A DNA stretch of 8,681 bases from assembly GCA_017408205.1 (NCBI GenBank), contig JAFQVC010000147.1:1-8681 (forward strand), written 5' to 3'. The translations under genes and the position numbers were made by a program. Origin of the DNA: Clostridia bacterium. GTDB lineage: Bacteria; Bacillota; Clostridia; Monoglobales; Firm-18. The notes below the pieces were generated by a model. The model had not been told where the DNA came from and ran no database searches. It worked only from the letters and a program-made list of their open reading frames with translations. Shown here piece by piece: positions 1-7,968 of the stretch (positions are counted from its first letter, which is position 1; every line of letters starts with the position of its first letter).

Positions 1-1
1 A

Positions 2-1285
2 ATGAAAGGGATTGACTATGTTAAAACTGTAGTTTCCACATACAGAAAATATTTAGATAATGATGACAAAGTATCTAAGGAAGACTATGATATATTAGAC
101 GGGGTTTTCTACAGAGGAGGACTTACTGACGGATATTTTACCGGTAAGTTAAACGATATGTTTTGTTACAACAAGCCTGACAATCCTTATTTAAAACAAA
201 AAAAGGCTGAGATAAAAGACTATGAAAGAAAGTTAACTGTTGACTTTGATGCAGAATTGAAACCTGGTGAGCCATTTTCACTTACTGCCTGTCATAAGGG
301 GTTATGTGTTACAGTAAAGGGCGAATTAAAGGGGGAAATGGCAATTAACAGACCTCTTGACAGGGAAAGAATTGCTTCTCAGTTAGCAAAACTTGGCGGT
401 ACAAATTTCGCTGCGGGGGAAATTAAGATTGCAGTTGACAATAATGTTACTGTGCCCATTTCAGAAATTAACAACGTAAGGCGCATGGCGGTTGAAAAGT
501 TAAACTGTGAAATTATTAATTCATATAATAGGCAACCGCTAAAAATTGATTTGCCTGTATTAAATGATGTTAAGGGCGAAGACTTTAATTACTCCGTAAT
601 GGTATCAGATAAAGAGCAGTTAAAGGTATTTTCGGGTTACGAATATTTGTACGTTCCTCTTGACTTGTACTGTGGTGAGGGAGTTGCGGTTTTACCCAGA
701 ATTTCTTATGTCGGTCTTAAAGAAAAAGTGCTTATTAAGAATTGCAAAAAAGTTCTTGCAAGAAACATAGGGCAGATTAAAATGCTTGAGGGCACAGGCA
801 TAGAAATATATGCTGATTTTACTCTTAATACTTTTAACAGTTACGGTGCTTTAATGCTAAATGAACTTGGTGTTAAGCAAATAACGTTATCAACTGAACT
901 TATGTTTAGCCAGATTCGTGGCATTAAAAGTTCAGTTCCATTAGAAAGTGTTATTTACGGTTATATTCCCTTGATGATTACCAAAAACTGTCTTATAAAG
1001 TCTGCAGTAGGGTGCAAAAATAAAAATGGTGCAATACTTACCGACAGAACAGGTACAGATTTTAAAATTAAGTGCACAGACCATTGCAAAAATGAGATTT
1101 ATAACAGTTTGCCGGTTGTTTTATCTGACAAAACTGCAGATATAAAAAGTTGTGGTTTAAGTTTCGGACGCCTTATGTTTTTAGACGAGTCACCAAAAAA
1201 ATGTCTTGAAATATTAGATTGTTACAAAAAAGGAATTATGCCTGACTGTGAATTTACAAGAGGCAAGTTCTACAAAGGAGTGTAA
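2..1285 (+). CDS. U32 family peptidase (RlhA/DUF3656-like), C-terminal part; 5' end outside window
   Basis: C-terminal 427 residues of a U32-family protein. The first ATG is probably internal: the opening residues resemble the 'GRMKxxxYV..VV..YR' stretch that follows the first barrel of these proteins, and whole family members are several hundred residues longer. A DUF3656-like middle region follows (about 70-240). The second U32 half begins near residue 262 (IEIYADFTLNTFNS) and runs through TLSTEL (295-300) and GYIPLMITKNC (320-330). Four cysteines (C330, C338, C358, C362) around LTDRTGTDFKIKC match the cluster that binds an Fe-S centre in characterised relatives such as RlhA and TrhP. The protein ends with the family-typical TRGKFYKGV. 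Relatives act in RNA hydroxylation or are annotated as collagenase-like peptidases; which applies here cannot be told. The stop lies 3 nt before dut, whose SD site is inside this gene's 3' end, suggesting coupling. Confidence 0.88.
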   Translation: MKGIDYVKTVVSTYRKYLDNDDKVSKEDYDILDGVFYRGGLTDGYFTGKLNDMFCYNKPDNPYLKQKKAEIKDYERKLTVDFDAELKPGEPFSLTACHKGLCVTVKGELKGEMAINRPLDRERIASQLAKLGGTNFAAGEIKIAVDNNVTVPISEINNVRRMAVEKLNCEIINSYNRQPLKIDLPVLNDVKGEDFNYSVMVSDKEQLKVFSGYEYLYVPLDLYCGEGVAVLPRISYVGLKEKVLIKNCKKVLARNIGQIKMLEGTGIEIYADFTLNTFNSYGALMLNELGVKQITLSTELMFSQIRGIKSSVPLESVIYGYIPLMITKNCLIKSAVGCKNKNGAILTDRTGTDFKIKCTDHCKNEIYNSLPVVLSDKTADIKSCGLSFGRLMFLDESPKKCLEILDCYKKGIMPDCEFTRGKFYKGV

Positions 1286-1288
1286 AAT

Positions 1289-1738
1289 ATGGAGTTACAG
1301 ATAAAATACGTTTCTGAAAAAATCGGTAAAGAAATACCTGCGCCTTTTTATGCAAGTGACGGTGCAGCGGGTATGGACTTGCCTGCCTGTATTGACAGTC
1401 CTGTTACAATAAAAGCGCGTAGCAGAGCGGTAATTCCTACAGGTATTGCAATAGGACTTCCTGACAACAATTACGTTGCTTTAATCTATGTAAGAAGTTC
1501 GTTGGGTTTTAAAAAGGGAATTACATTATCAAATTCAGTTGGAGTTATTGACAGTGACTACAGGGGCGAAATTTTTATGTCATTAAACAATCTTTCCGAT
1601 GAGGATTATGAAGTTTTGCCCGGGGAACGTATAGCGCAGTTAGTGGTTACACCTGTAGTTATACCTGAAATTAATGTGGTTGATGATTTGACCATTACTA
1701 AAAGGGGTGCAGGAGGAATTGGCTCTACGGGTAAATAA
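1289..1738 (+). CDS. dut: dUTP diphosphatase (dUTPase), trimeric type
   Basis: Hydrolyses dUTP to dUMP and pyrophosphate in the cytoplasm, keeping uracil out of DNA and supplying dUMP for dTMP synthesis. At 149 residues it has normal length. All five motifs of the trimeric family are present: I, AGMDLPA (27-33); II, RSSLGFK (69-75); III, GVIDSDYRGEI (85-95), with D88 the probable catalytic Asp and Y91 the probable deoxyribose-stacking residue; IV, GERIAQLVV (112-120); V, RGAGGIGSTGK (139-149). In motif V the usual aromatic residue (RGxGGFGSTG), which caps the base in the closed state, is Ile144. The ATG is preceded by AAAGGAGTG, so this start is firm. The 3' end overlaps the start of the NusG-II gene by about 20-30 nt. 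I am confident of the function. Confidence 0.96.
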   Translation: MELQIKYVSEKIGKEIPAPFYASDGAAGMDLPACIDSPVTIKARSRAVIPTGIAIGLPDNNYVALIYVRSSLGFKKGITLSNSVGVIDSDYRGEIFMSLNNLSDEDYEVLPGERIAQLVVTPVVIPEINVVDDLTITKRGAGGIGSTGK

Positions 1739-2099
1739 GCACGACATTATACTTATTGTATTTACGGTTATTATTGCAGTATTATTTATGGTTTTGTTTA
1801 ATTTATATTTATACAAAGGGGTGGCAACGGGGGTTGAAATTCATTATGACGGAAAGTTACTTGAAAGTTATTCCTTTGACAAACTGCCAAAAGAAAAAAC
1901 TCTTGAAATAAATACCGATATAGGATATAATATAATTAATATTTGCAATAATAAGGTAAGTGTTACAAATTCTTCTTGTAATGACAAGGTTTGTAACGGG
2001 TTTTATATCTCAAAGCCCAATCAGGTAATAGTTTGTTTACCAAACAAATTAGTTATAAAACTTGTTGGTGCAAGTGAGGTTGACAGTATATCTTACTAA
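1719..2099 (+). CDS. NusG domain II-containing membrane-anchored protein
   Basis: A small protein with one N-terminal membrane segment (IILIVFTVIIAVLFMVLFNLYLY) followed by an extracytoplasmic NusG_II (DUF1312-type) domain. The signature is visible in its second half: SSCNDKVC, then GFYISKPNQVIVCLPNKLVIKL, close to the family pattern 'CPDxxC...GxI...xxIVCLPNKLVIxI'. Four cysteines lie in the exported domain. The function of this family is unknown. It is commonly found next to the HepS-I/Gx transporter gene, as here. The start is uncertain. TTG at 1719 gives MALRVNKHDIILIV (126 aa), but the strong AGGAGG at 1711-1716 lies only 2 nt before it; GTG at 1707 gives 130 aa and has no well-spaced SD. 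Either start overlaps dut, so translation is probably coupled. Confidence 0.85.
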   Translation: MALRVNKHDIILIVFTVIIAVLFMVLFNLYLYKGVATGVEIHYDGKLLESYSFDKLPKEKTLEINTDIGYNIINICNNKVSVTNSSCNDKVCNGFYISKPNQVIVCLPNKLVIKLVGASEVDSISY

Positions 2100-2111
2100 C
2101 AGGAAATTATT

Positions 2112-2591
2112 ATGAAAAATAAAAATGTTGTACTTGGTTTTATGGTTGCAGTTGCTATTGTTTTGCAGGTTTTGGAGTCTTTTATTCCCGTGCCGTTACC
2201 CATACCGGGCGGAAAAATCGGTCTTGCAAACATAGTTGCTTTAATTGTACTTATTAAATTTGGGGCAAAAGAGGCAGTTGTTGTAACGCTAATCCGTGCA
2301 ATTCTCGGAAGTCTTCTTCACGGCGGATTTGTTACAATGATTTACAGCGTTGCCGGAGGAATGTTTTCTGTTGTTACTGCTATTCTGTTGTACAGGCACA
2401 GTAAGTACACAATTATCGGCATAGGAGTAATGTCGGCACTAATGCACAATCTGGCACAGGTTATTGTTGCGATAATTCTTTTGAATAATATTTACATTGT
2501 TACATATTACCCGATACTTATGTTAGTATCATTACCTTGTGGTGCTTTGACGGGATATGTATCAGGTTTAGTATTAAATAAATTAAAATGA
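2112..2591 (+). CDS. Gx transporter family / heptaprenyl diphosphate synthase component I-like membrane protein
   Basis: A 159-residue, very hydrophobic protein with about five to six membrane segments. It carries the family signature [21 protein letters not shown] (about 31-51), followed by [15 protein letters not shown] and [10 protein letters not shown]. These match proteins annotated as 'HepS component I' or 'Gx transporter family', which resemble the substrate-binding S components of ECF vitamin transporters. The name 'heptaprenyl diphosphate synthase component I' is historical, and its enzymatic role is doubtful for a pure membrane protein. Substrate unknown. The ATG has AGGA 7 nt upstream. 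Its stop (TGA 2589-2591) shares bases with an ATG at 2588, and it lies just before the mreB ribosome-binding site. No HepS component II is seen in the window. Confidence 0.85.
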   Translation: MKNKNVVLGFMVAVAIVLQVLESFIPVPLPIPGGKIGLANIVALIVLIKFGAKEAVVVTLIRAILGSLLHGGFVTMIYSVAGGMFSVVTAILLYRHSKYTIIGIGVMSALMHNLAQVIVAIILLNNIYIVTYYPILMLVSLPCGALTGYVSGLVLNKLK

Positions 2592-2605
2592 AAAGGGAGA
2601 TTATT

Positions 2606-3607
2606 GTGGGAAATTTTACAAAAGATATTGGTATTGACTTAGGTACTGCCAACACACTTGTTCATTTAAGAGGAAAAGGAATAGTAGTAAGAGAGCCATC
2701 TGTTGTTGCCATTAACTGCGAAACAAAGCAGATACTGGCTGTTGGTGATGACGCTAAGGCCATGCTTGGAAGAACACCAGGAAACATTGTTGCTATAAGA
2801 CCAATGAAGGACGGTGTTATTGCAGACTACAACATTACACAGAATATGATAAGATATTTTATTCAGAAAGCATATCCTCACAGAGGTTTTATCAAACCCA
2901 GAGTAAGTGTATGTATTCCTACAGGTGCTACAGAAGTAGAAAAACGAGCAATAGACGAGGCGGTTATGCAGGCTGGTGCCCGTGAAGCACATCTTATTGA
3001 AGAGCCAATGGCTGCTGCTATTGGTGCAGGGCTACCCGTTGACGAGCCAGTTGGAAGCATGGTTGTTGACATCGGTGGCGGTACATCTGAAGTTGCGGTA
3101 ATCTCTTTAGGCGGTATTGTTACAAGTTTATCTTTAAGAGTTGCCGGTGACGAACTTGACAACGCCATTGTTCAGTATATAAGAAAGAAATACAGTCTTT
3201 TAACAGGTGAAAGAACTGCCGAAACAATTAAAATTAAAATCGGCTCTGCTTATCCTATGAAAGAAGAAAAGGCAATGGATATTAAAGGCCGTGACTTAAT
3301 GTCTGGTCTTCCAAAAACTATTACAATTACTTCTATAGACATAAGAGATGCTTTGTCAGAGCCAGTTAACGAAATTATTGATGCTATCAAAAATTCACTT
3401 GAACAGACACCTCCTGAACTTGCTGCTGACATTATTGAAAATGGTATTATGCTAACAGGCGGCGGTGCACTATTAAGAGGACTTGATAAATTGATACTTT
3501 TAGAGACAGGTATTAAGGTAAACATTGCAGAAAATCCTCTTGACTGTGTTGCTCTTGGTACTGCACAGATTAATTCCTTTAAAGGAGCATATTCAAAAAG
3601 AAAGTAA
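2606..3607 (+). CDS. mreB: rod shape-determining protein MreB
   Basis: Bacterial actin homologue that polymerises on the inner face of the membrane and guides the elongasome. I choose GTG at 2606 (333 aa): it has AGGGAG 6 nt upstream and gives the family-typical [19 protein letters not shown]. An in-frame ATG at 2588 overlaps the previous stop, lacks its own SD, and would add six atypical residues. Nucleotide-binding motifs of the actin/Hsp70 fold are intact: phosphate-1 [11 protein letters not shown] (7-17), the central [25 protein letters not shown], and adenosine-binding [15 protein letters not shown] near the C terminus. Full length, no insertions. mreC, mreD and PBP2 follow directly. Identification is essentially certain for an MreB-family protein; Mbl-type paralogues cannot be formally excluded, but the mreC/mreD context favours MreB. 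Confidence 0.97.
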   Translation: MGNFTKDIGIDLGTANTLVHLRGKGIVVREPSVVAINCETKQILAVGDDAKAMLGRTPGNIVAIRPMKDGVIADYNITQNMIRYFIQKAYPHRGFIKPRVSVCIPTGATEVEKRAIDEAVMQAGAREAHLIEEPMAAAIGAGLPVDEPVGSMVVDIGGGTSEVAVISLGGIVTSLSLRVAGDELDNAIVQYIRKKYSLLTGERTAETIKIKIGSAYPMKEEKAMDIKGRDLMSGLPKTITITSIDIRDALSEPVNEIIDAIKNSLEQTPPELAADIIENGIMLTGGGALLRGLDKLILLETGIKVNIAENPLDCVALGTAQINSFKGAYSKRK

Positions 3608-3616
3608 GAATTTCAA

Positions 3617-4432
3617 ATGAGAGATTTATTTAAAAACAAATTTTTTATTACATTAATAATTGTTACTGTTTTATTTTTAGTACTTGCCTTTGTTTACAAT
3701 TCAGACAGTGTCAAAGCGCCATTTCTAAAAAGCGTAATTGGTACTGTTGTTAAGCCTGTTCAGTCAGCCTTTACTTATACAACAAGCGGTATTAAAAATT
3801 TCTTTGGTAATTTTGAAAGTATAGACAAATTGCAAAAGGAAAACAGTGAACTTAAAGATACAATTAACAAACTTAATGACCGTTTGCGTAAAATAGAGGG
3901 AATGGAGGCTGAAAATCAGCGTCTGCAAAGCCTTCTTGAACTAAAACAGTCAAACGGTCAGTTTAAGTATGTTGCTGCAAATATAATTTACAAAGATTAC
4001 GGCGGTTGGTATGAGTCCTTTACCATTAACAAAGGCAGCGATGACGGTATTAAAAAGAACGATGCAGTTGTTACTTCAGACGGTCTTGTTGGCTGTGTTA
4101 CAGAAGTTTATAATGACCGTGCAACTGTACTTTCAATTATAGATTCATCAAGTTCTGTAGGCGCTACAATTTCAAGAACAAAAGATAACGCCATTGTTGA
4201 CGGTGATATGAATTTAAAGGACAAAAACCAATGCAAACTTAGTTTTTCTTCCAAAAAGTCAGGTATTATAGTTGGTGATTTGGTTGAAACTTCAGGTCTT
4301 GGAGATGTGTATCCAAAGGGAATATTAATTGGTAAAGTTTCCGAGATTAATGACGACGGTGATGAAATTATTATATCTGCATCAGTAGATTTTGAAAAGA
4401 TTTACGAAGTGCTTGTAATAGTCGGGGAGTAG
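3617..4432 (+). CDS. mreC: rod shape-determining protein MreC
   Basis: Elongasome scaffold outside the membrane, linking MreB/MreD to PBP2. The 271 residues show the standard layout: a short cytoplasmic N terminus (MRDLFKNK), one membrane helix (about 9-27), a linker, a coiled coil rich in Glu/Lys/Leu (about 66-112, e.g. LQKENSELKDTINKLNDRL), then the two beta-barrel domains starting near YGGWYESFTINKGSDDGIK and containing VVTSDGLVGCV and the late GLGDVYPKGILIGKV, which is typical of MreC. The ATG is 9 nt after the mreB stop, with no good SD in the gap (only AAAGTAAG-type purines), so translation may rely on reinitiation after mreB. Normal family length. Confidence 0.95.
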   Translation: MRDLFKNKFFITLIIVTVLFLVLAFVYNSDSVKAPFLKSVIGTVVKPVQSAFTYTTSGIKNFFGNFESIDKLQKENSELKDTINKLNDRLRKIEGMEAENQRLQSLLELKQSNGQFKYVAANIIYKDYGGWYESFTINKGSDDGIKKNDAVVTSDGLVGCVTEVYNDRATVLSIIDSSSSVGATISRTKDNAIVDGDMNLKDKNQCKLSFSSKKSGIIVGDLVETSGLGDVYPKGILIGKVSEINDDGDEIIISASVDFEKIYEVLVIVGE

Positions 4433-4437
4433 TAGAA

Positions 4438-4950
4438 TTGAAAAATATTGGCTTTATTTTATTGTCAGTTTTAATTGCAAGTTTGCAGACAACCTGGCTG
4501 AACGGTGTTAATCTGTTTGGTGCAAGGGCTGATTTGCTGCTTGCTTTTGTTGTAGTTATATCTTTAAAATACGGAATAATATACGGCGGTGCTTACGGAC
4601 TTTTGTGCGGTGTTCTTGCAGATAGTTTGTCTTTTTCGGGATTTGGTTACAATTCTCTTATACTGATGTATATGGGTATTTGTTGCGGACTATTAAAAGA
4701 CAGATTTTTTGACAGTAACGGCGGTATAGTTATGCTTACTGCCTTTTTATGTTCATTTATCCACAAGTTACTTTATTTTATTTTTTCAAAGTATATATGG
4801 AACAATCAGGATTTTTGGTATGTATTTTTTACTAAGATTTTGTTGGGTGCAGTTTTAACAGCATTTGCTGCGATTTTATTCTACGGAATTACTGTACTTT
4901 ATAACAGAATCAAGATAAAGAAAGGACGAAGCAGATACTATGGGTTCTAA
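4438..4950 (+). CDS. mreD: rod shape-determining protein MreD
   Basis: Integral membrane partner of MreC in the elongasome. The 170 residues contain five probable membrane segments (about 4-20, 31-56, 68-88, 96-116 and 130-155). The motif LNGVNLFGARADLLLAFVV, with an Arg-Ala-Asp before helix 2, and the later GVLADSLSFSGFGYNSL match MreD, which is otherwise poorly conserved. The start is TTG at 4438, 5 nt after the mreC stop, with GGGGAG (4424-4429, inside mreC) 8 nt upstream; no ATG lies nearby in frame. The last 11 nt overlap the start of the PBP2 gene. Position between mreC and PBP2 makes the assignment strong despite low sequence conservation. Confidence 0.92.
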   Translation: MKNIGFILLSVLIASLQTTWLNGVNLFGARADLLLAFVVVISLKYGIIYGGAYGLLCGVLADSLSFSGFGYNSLILMYMGICCGLLKDRFFDSNGGIVMLTAFLCSFIHKLLYFIFSKYIWNNQDFWYVFFTKILLGAVLTAFAAILFYGITVLYNRIKIKKGRSRYYGF

Positions 4951-6988
4951 CGGAAAAACCGACAGATATGTTCTTCTGATTTCTGCTATAGTGTTACTTT
5001 TTATTGTAATTGTAGTTAAACTTTTTGATTTACAGATTATAAAAGCCGATTACTACGGACAACAGGCAGACAACAGATTAATGAGAAACGTGTCTATAAG
5101 TGCTCCAAGAGGTGATATTTTAGACAGACACGGCAGACCCATTGTTACAAGCAAAGAGGGTTTTTCTGTTGTGCTTTACAAAGAGTATATAAAAGACGAA
5201 GACTTAGACGAACTGATATTAAGAATAATTGATGTTTTAGAGCAAAACGGTGAAAAGTATTTTGATACTTTACCTATTTCCAAAACAGAGCCCTTTTTCT
5301 TTGAGTTTCCTGGAAAAAGCGGTGAGCAGTACTATAATGCGATAAATGAGTTTTTAGAGGAAAATGATATTCCAAAAGGTACTGATGCAAAACTTACGTT
5401 ACGTGCTCTTAAAGAACATTATAAAATAAAAGACGGTTACTCTGCTAATACTGTCCGCAAACTTGTGGGAGTACGTTATGAAATGGAGCAGAGATTGTTT
5501 AACAGAAGTAATCCATATACTTTTGCCTCCGACGTTTCTATTAACGTTGTTACTGAAATTAAAGAAAAACATCAGGACTTTATTGGTGTTGATATATTTA
5601 CCCAGTTTATGAGGTCTTATCCCTACGGAAACCTTGCTTCACATCTGTTAGGCAGAGTTGGCATAATTTATCAGGACGAATATGAGCAGTTAAAAGGTCA
5701 GGACTACGGAATGAACGACATCATAGGCAAAGACGGAATAGAAAAATATATGGAAAAGTACTTAAAGGGCAAAGACGGTGTTTCAAGCGTAGTACAAAAT
5801 ATTGACGGCAAAACCTCAGGAGTTCTGGAAACTGTATCTCCAACACCCGGTAACAATGTATTTTTAACTATTGATTTAAAGTTGCAGCAAGTACTTGAAA
5901 AATCATTAAAAGATACAATTAATAATATAAGAGGAGTATATGGTGCAAATGCCGGGTCTGCAGTTGTAATTGACGTTAAAACAGGTGAGATTCTTGCTAT
6001 GGCATCATACCCTGATTACAGTATTGAAAACTTTAATGAAAACTATAACAGTATGATAAATAATCCTGATTTGCCTATGTGGAACAGGGCAATATCGGGA
6101 CAGTATGCACCGGGCTCGACATTTAAGATACTTACTGCTATTGCAGGACTTGAGTCCGGCTCTGTTTCTTCAAACGAAACAATATACGATGAGGGTGTTT
6201 ACAGATATTACGAATCTTCAAATTACACCCCTGTCTGCTGGATATATTCAAGCAAAGGGAAAGGTCACGGAAGCCAGAATGTTACAGAGGCGATAGAAAA
6301 TTCCTGCAACTATTATTTCTATGAGACGGGCAGAAGAATGGGAATTGACACATTAGATGATTATGCCGAAAAATTTGGCTTTGGTGATTACACGGGGCTT
6401 CATTTTCTGGGTGAGTCAAAGGGTGTCCTTGCATCAAGAGAATACAAGGAAGATACTTTTGGTGAAAAATGGTATCCCGGTGATACATTGCAGGCGTCGA
6501 TAGGACAGTCTTATCATTTATTTACTCCGATTCAACTTGCAAATTATATCGCTACCGTTGCAAACGGAGGCGTAAGGTACAAAACAACACTTGTAAAAAG
6601 TGTCAAAAACAGTGTAAACGGTAATTCTATTTTGGAAACCAAGCCCGAAATTGCTTACGAGATTGAAATTGAAGATAACAATTACAAAGCAGTTGTTGAC
6701 GGTATGAAAAAAGTTTCAGAGTCAGGTACTGCAAGTGACGTATTTGCAACATTTGAAGTTCCTGTTGCGGGAAAAACAGGTACAGCTGATGTGTCAAGCG
6801 GCTCTCCCACAGGTTTATTCGTTGCTTTTGCGCCTATTGATAACCCGCAAATAGCAATTTCGGTAGTGGTTGAACACGGGGGACACGGCAACTACGTTGC
6901 TCCCGTTGCAAGAGATGTAATTTCCGCATATATGGAAAGTAACAAAGTAGATGATTTATTCGTAGGTTACGACAGTCTTATTAAATAG
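4940..6988 (+). CDS. mrdA: penicillin-binding protein 2 (elongasome D,D-transpeptidase)
   Basis: Class B PBP that cross-links peptidoglycan during side-wall growth. 682 residues, typical length. A cytoplasmic tail and one membrane helix (about 9-28) are followed by the dimerisation/pedestal domain, with ISAPRGDILDRHGRPI (53-68) and RSYPYGNLASHLLGRVG (225-241). Transpeptidase motifs: SxxK = STFK with nucleophile S393 and K396; SxN = SCN (455-457); KTG = KTGT (612-615). All catalytic residues are present. An acidic, Lys-rich stretch at about 80-190 (containing a possible helical head module) is longer than in Gram-negative PBP2, as is common in Firmicutes. The ATG overlaps the mreD end by 11 nt; the nearest SD (AAAGGA, 4921-4926) is rather far, 13 nt, so coupling to mreD translation is likely. 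A rodA partner gene is not in the window. Confidence 0.95.
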   Translation: MGSNGKTDRYVLLISAIVLLFIVIVVKLFDLQIIKADYYGQQADNRLMRNVSISAPRGDILDRHGRPIVTSKEGFSVVLYKEYIKDEDLDELILRIIDVLEQNGEKYFDTLPISKTEPFFFEFPGKSGEQYYNAINEFLEENDIPKGTDAKLTLRALKEHYKIKDGYSANTVRKLVGVRYEMEQRLFNRSNPYTFASDVSINVVTEIKEKHQDFIGVDIFTQFMRSYPYGNLASHLLGRVGIIYQDEYEQLKGQDYGMNDIIGKDGIEKYMEKYLKGKDGVSSVVQNIDGKTSGVLETVSPTPGNNVFLTIDLKLQQVLEKSLKDTINNIRGVYGANAGSAVVIDVKTGEILAMASYPDYSIENFNENYNSMINNPDLPMWNRAISGQYAPGSTFKILTAIAGLESGSVSSNETIYDEGVYRYYESSNYTPVCWIYSSKGKGHGSQNVTEAIENSCNYYFYETGRRMGIDTLDDYAEKFGFGDYTGLHFLGESKGVLASREYKEDTFGEKWYPGDTLQASIGQSYHLFTPIQLANYIATVANGGVRYKTTLVKSVKNSVNGNSILETKPEIAYEIEIEDNNYKAVVDGMKKVSESGTASDVFATFEVPVAGKTGTADVSSGSPTGLFVAFAPIDNPQIAISVVVEHGGHGNYVAPVARDVISAYMESNKVDDLFVGYDSLIK

Positions 6989-6997
6989 GTGATTATT

Positions 6998-7720
6998 TTG
7001 GGTAAAGTAATTATGGTAGCAGGAAGAGGCGGCTCGGGAAAAACAACCGTCAGCGCAAATCTTTCCTATGCTTTTTCAAAACTTAACAAAAACGTACTGG
7101 TAATTGACTGCGATTTCGGTATGCGCTGTACTGATTTGCTTTTCGGTGTTGAAAACGAGATTGTATACAATATTAATGATGTTTTGCAGAAAAACTGTAC
7201 CTTTGATGATGCGGTTATTAAAATTAATGACAAACTTTCGTTTATCTCTGCACCGCAAAACATAACTTTTGACATGGCTGATTACAACTTGTTTAACAGT
7301 TTTCTTACCGAAAAGAAACAACAGTATGATTATATTGTTTTGGACCTTACTGCATCTATTACTGATTTTATGACTAAATTTATAAAATTTGCTGATCAGT
7401 TACTGATTGTAGGTGTTTGCGATTTCCAAAATGCAAGAGTTGTTGAAAAACTCGCTTTTTACGGAGAAAAAGCGAACATTAAAAATATTAATCTTGTAAT
7501 TAATAAAGTTTTTGTTGACAAGTTCAAAAAAAATGGTATTATAGATATTAATGAGTTTATAGGACTTACTGCGGTTACACCGATAGGGGTTTGTCCTTAC
7601 GATGTTGTTGTTACAAAGGGCAGTATTGTTGTTGACAACAAAAAATCCATCTGCGGCAAATCCTACTTGAATATCGCAAGAAGAATCGATGGAGAGAAAG
7701 TACCTTTATTAAATGTTTAG
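6998..7720 (+). CDS. MinD/ParA-family ATPase, divergent
   Basis: SIMIBI-class ATPase related to MinD, which positions the division site with MinC. TTG at 6998 is chosen (240 aa) because AGGTG sits 6 nt upstream and the product starts MGKVIMVAGRGGSGKTT; a GTG at 6989 would abut the PBP2 stop. Visible motifs: Walker A GRGGSGKTT (9-17), A' VIDCDFGMRCTDLLFG (35-50), Walker B region YIVLDLTAS (112-120), LVINKV (166-171), and near the end YLNIARRIDGEKVPLL, strongly MinD-like. Oddities: the signature Lys of the deviant Walker A (KGGxGKT) is Arg10, the usual D-S-P-A-G of switch II reads DLTAS, and the chain stops right after VPLLNV, without the C-terminal amphipathic membrane-targeting helix of MinD. 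minC and minE are not adjacent. The stop codon TAG is completed by the first base of the inserted element. Probably a regulator in the elongation/division operon; true MinD function is uncertain. Confidence 0.85.
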   Translation: MGKVIMVAGRGGSGKTTVSANLSYAFSKLNKNVLVIDCDFGMRCTDLLFGVENEIVYNINDVLQKNCTFDDAVIKINDKLSFISAPQNITFDMADYNLFNSFLTEKKQQYDYIVLDLTASITDFMTKFIKFADQLLIVGVCDFQNARVVEKLAFYGEKANIKNINLVINKVFVDKFKKNGIIDINEFIGLTAVTPIGVCPYDVVVTKGSIVVDNKKSICGKSYLNIARRIDGEKVPLLNV

Positions 7721-7742
7721 GGTGACAGGAACTATCCGAACC
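7720..7742 (+). repeat. left terminal inverted repeat
   Basis: 23 bp beginning GGGTGACAG and ending TATCCGAACC; complementary to 7969-7991 except in the 4-bp middle (GAAC against ACTT), where G-T wobble and A-T pairs are followed by two mismatches. The repeat also extends outward by TTA/TAA of the flanks. Confidence 0.85.
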
Positions 7743-7842
7743 ACGCCTTAAACCGCGTAATTTCGGTGTATTTCGGCTTGTCATCTTTGCAAGGCGTCAG
7801 CCTTGCTGCATCTTCCGCACCAAAATTTCCTCGAAATTCCAT
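7732..7842 (-). other. candidate small ORF (36 codons) on the minus strand of the element
   Basis: Reading the minus strand from ATG (complement of 7840-7842) gives 36 residues starting MEFRGNFGAEDAARL and ending RFKAWFG, with the TAG stop inside the left terminal repeat. It is open upstream for eight further codons without another start. No clear SD precedes the ATG. Composition looks protein-like, but the ORF is short enough to be chance or a remnant of a captured gene; no family recognised. Confidence 0.25.
7789..7806. repeat. perfect hairpin inside the element
   Basis: GCAAGGC (7789-7795), loop GTCA, GCCTTGC (7800-7806): a 7-bp perfect stem with tetraloop. No T-run follows on either strand, so it is not a typical terminator. 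TGCAAGGC recurs at 7888-7895, a short internal direct repeat. Confidence 0.7.
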
Positions 7843-7879
7843 CGATTTAAGGTCGAAGAATTTTCAAAGAGGGAATTTT

Positions 7880-7933
7880 ATGACTATGCAAGGCAAAAAC
7901 ACAGGTAAGCCAACGGCTTACCGAGTATTTTAA
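7880..7933 (+). other. candidate micro-ORF (17 codons) inside the element
   Basis: ATG at 7880 preceded by AGAGGG (7868-7873) at 6-nt spacing, encoding MTMQGKNTGKPTAYRVF and a TAA at 7931-7933. The start has a good ribosome-binding site, but the reading frame spans the 7904-7922 hairpin and may be fortuitous. No homologue recognised. Confidence 0.22.
7904..7922. repeat. perfect hairpin inside the element
   Basis: GGTAAGCC (7904-7911), loop AAC, GGCTTACC (7915-7922): an 8-bp perfect stem with a 3-nt loop. It is followed by GAGTATTTTAAC, which is only a weak T-rich tail, so terminator activity is possible but not convincing. Confidence 0.7.
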
Positions 7934-7968
7934 CGTGGCAGAGGCCAAAATTAACCTTTGAAAATCGA

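Noticed and set aside
2666..3168. Open frames on the minus strand across mreB (2666-2992 and 2878-3168)
   Set aside because: They lie entirely within mreB, have no SD, and their translations are low-complexity (Ser/Pro/Ala-rich or Cys/Tyr-rich), as expected for antisense of a conserved gene.
3250..3525. Minus-strand open frame inside mreB
   Set aside because: Antisense shadow of the conserved C-terminal half of MreB, with no recognisable domain.
6105..6891. Open frames inside the PBP2 gene (6105-6296 plus; 6282-6488 and 6682-6891 minus)
   Set aside because: They overlap the SxxK, SxN and KTG-containing transpeptidase region, which clearly encodes PBP2; no SD or domain supports them.
7066..7321. 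Two minus-strand open frames in the minD-like gene
   Set aside because: Fully antisense to conserved ATPase motifs, no ribosome-binding sites, no similarity recognised.
6998..7720. Truncation of MinD by the inserted element
   Set aside because: Removing the element restores TAA at the same codon, so the short C terminus predates the insertion.
7904..7935. Intrinsic terminator in the element
   Set aside because: The 8-bp stem is good but is followed by GAGTATTTTAAC rather than an immediate T-run; too weak to call.
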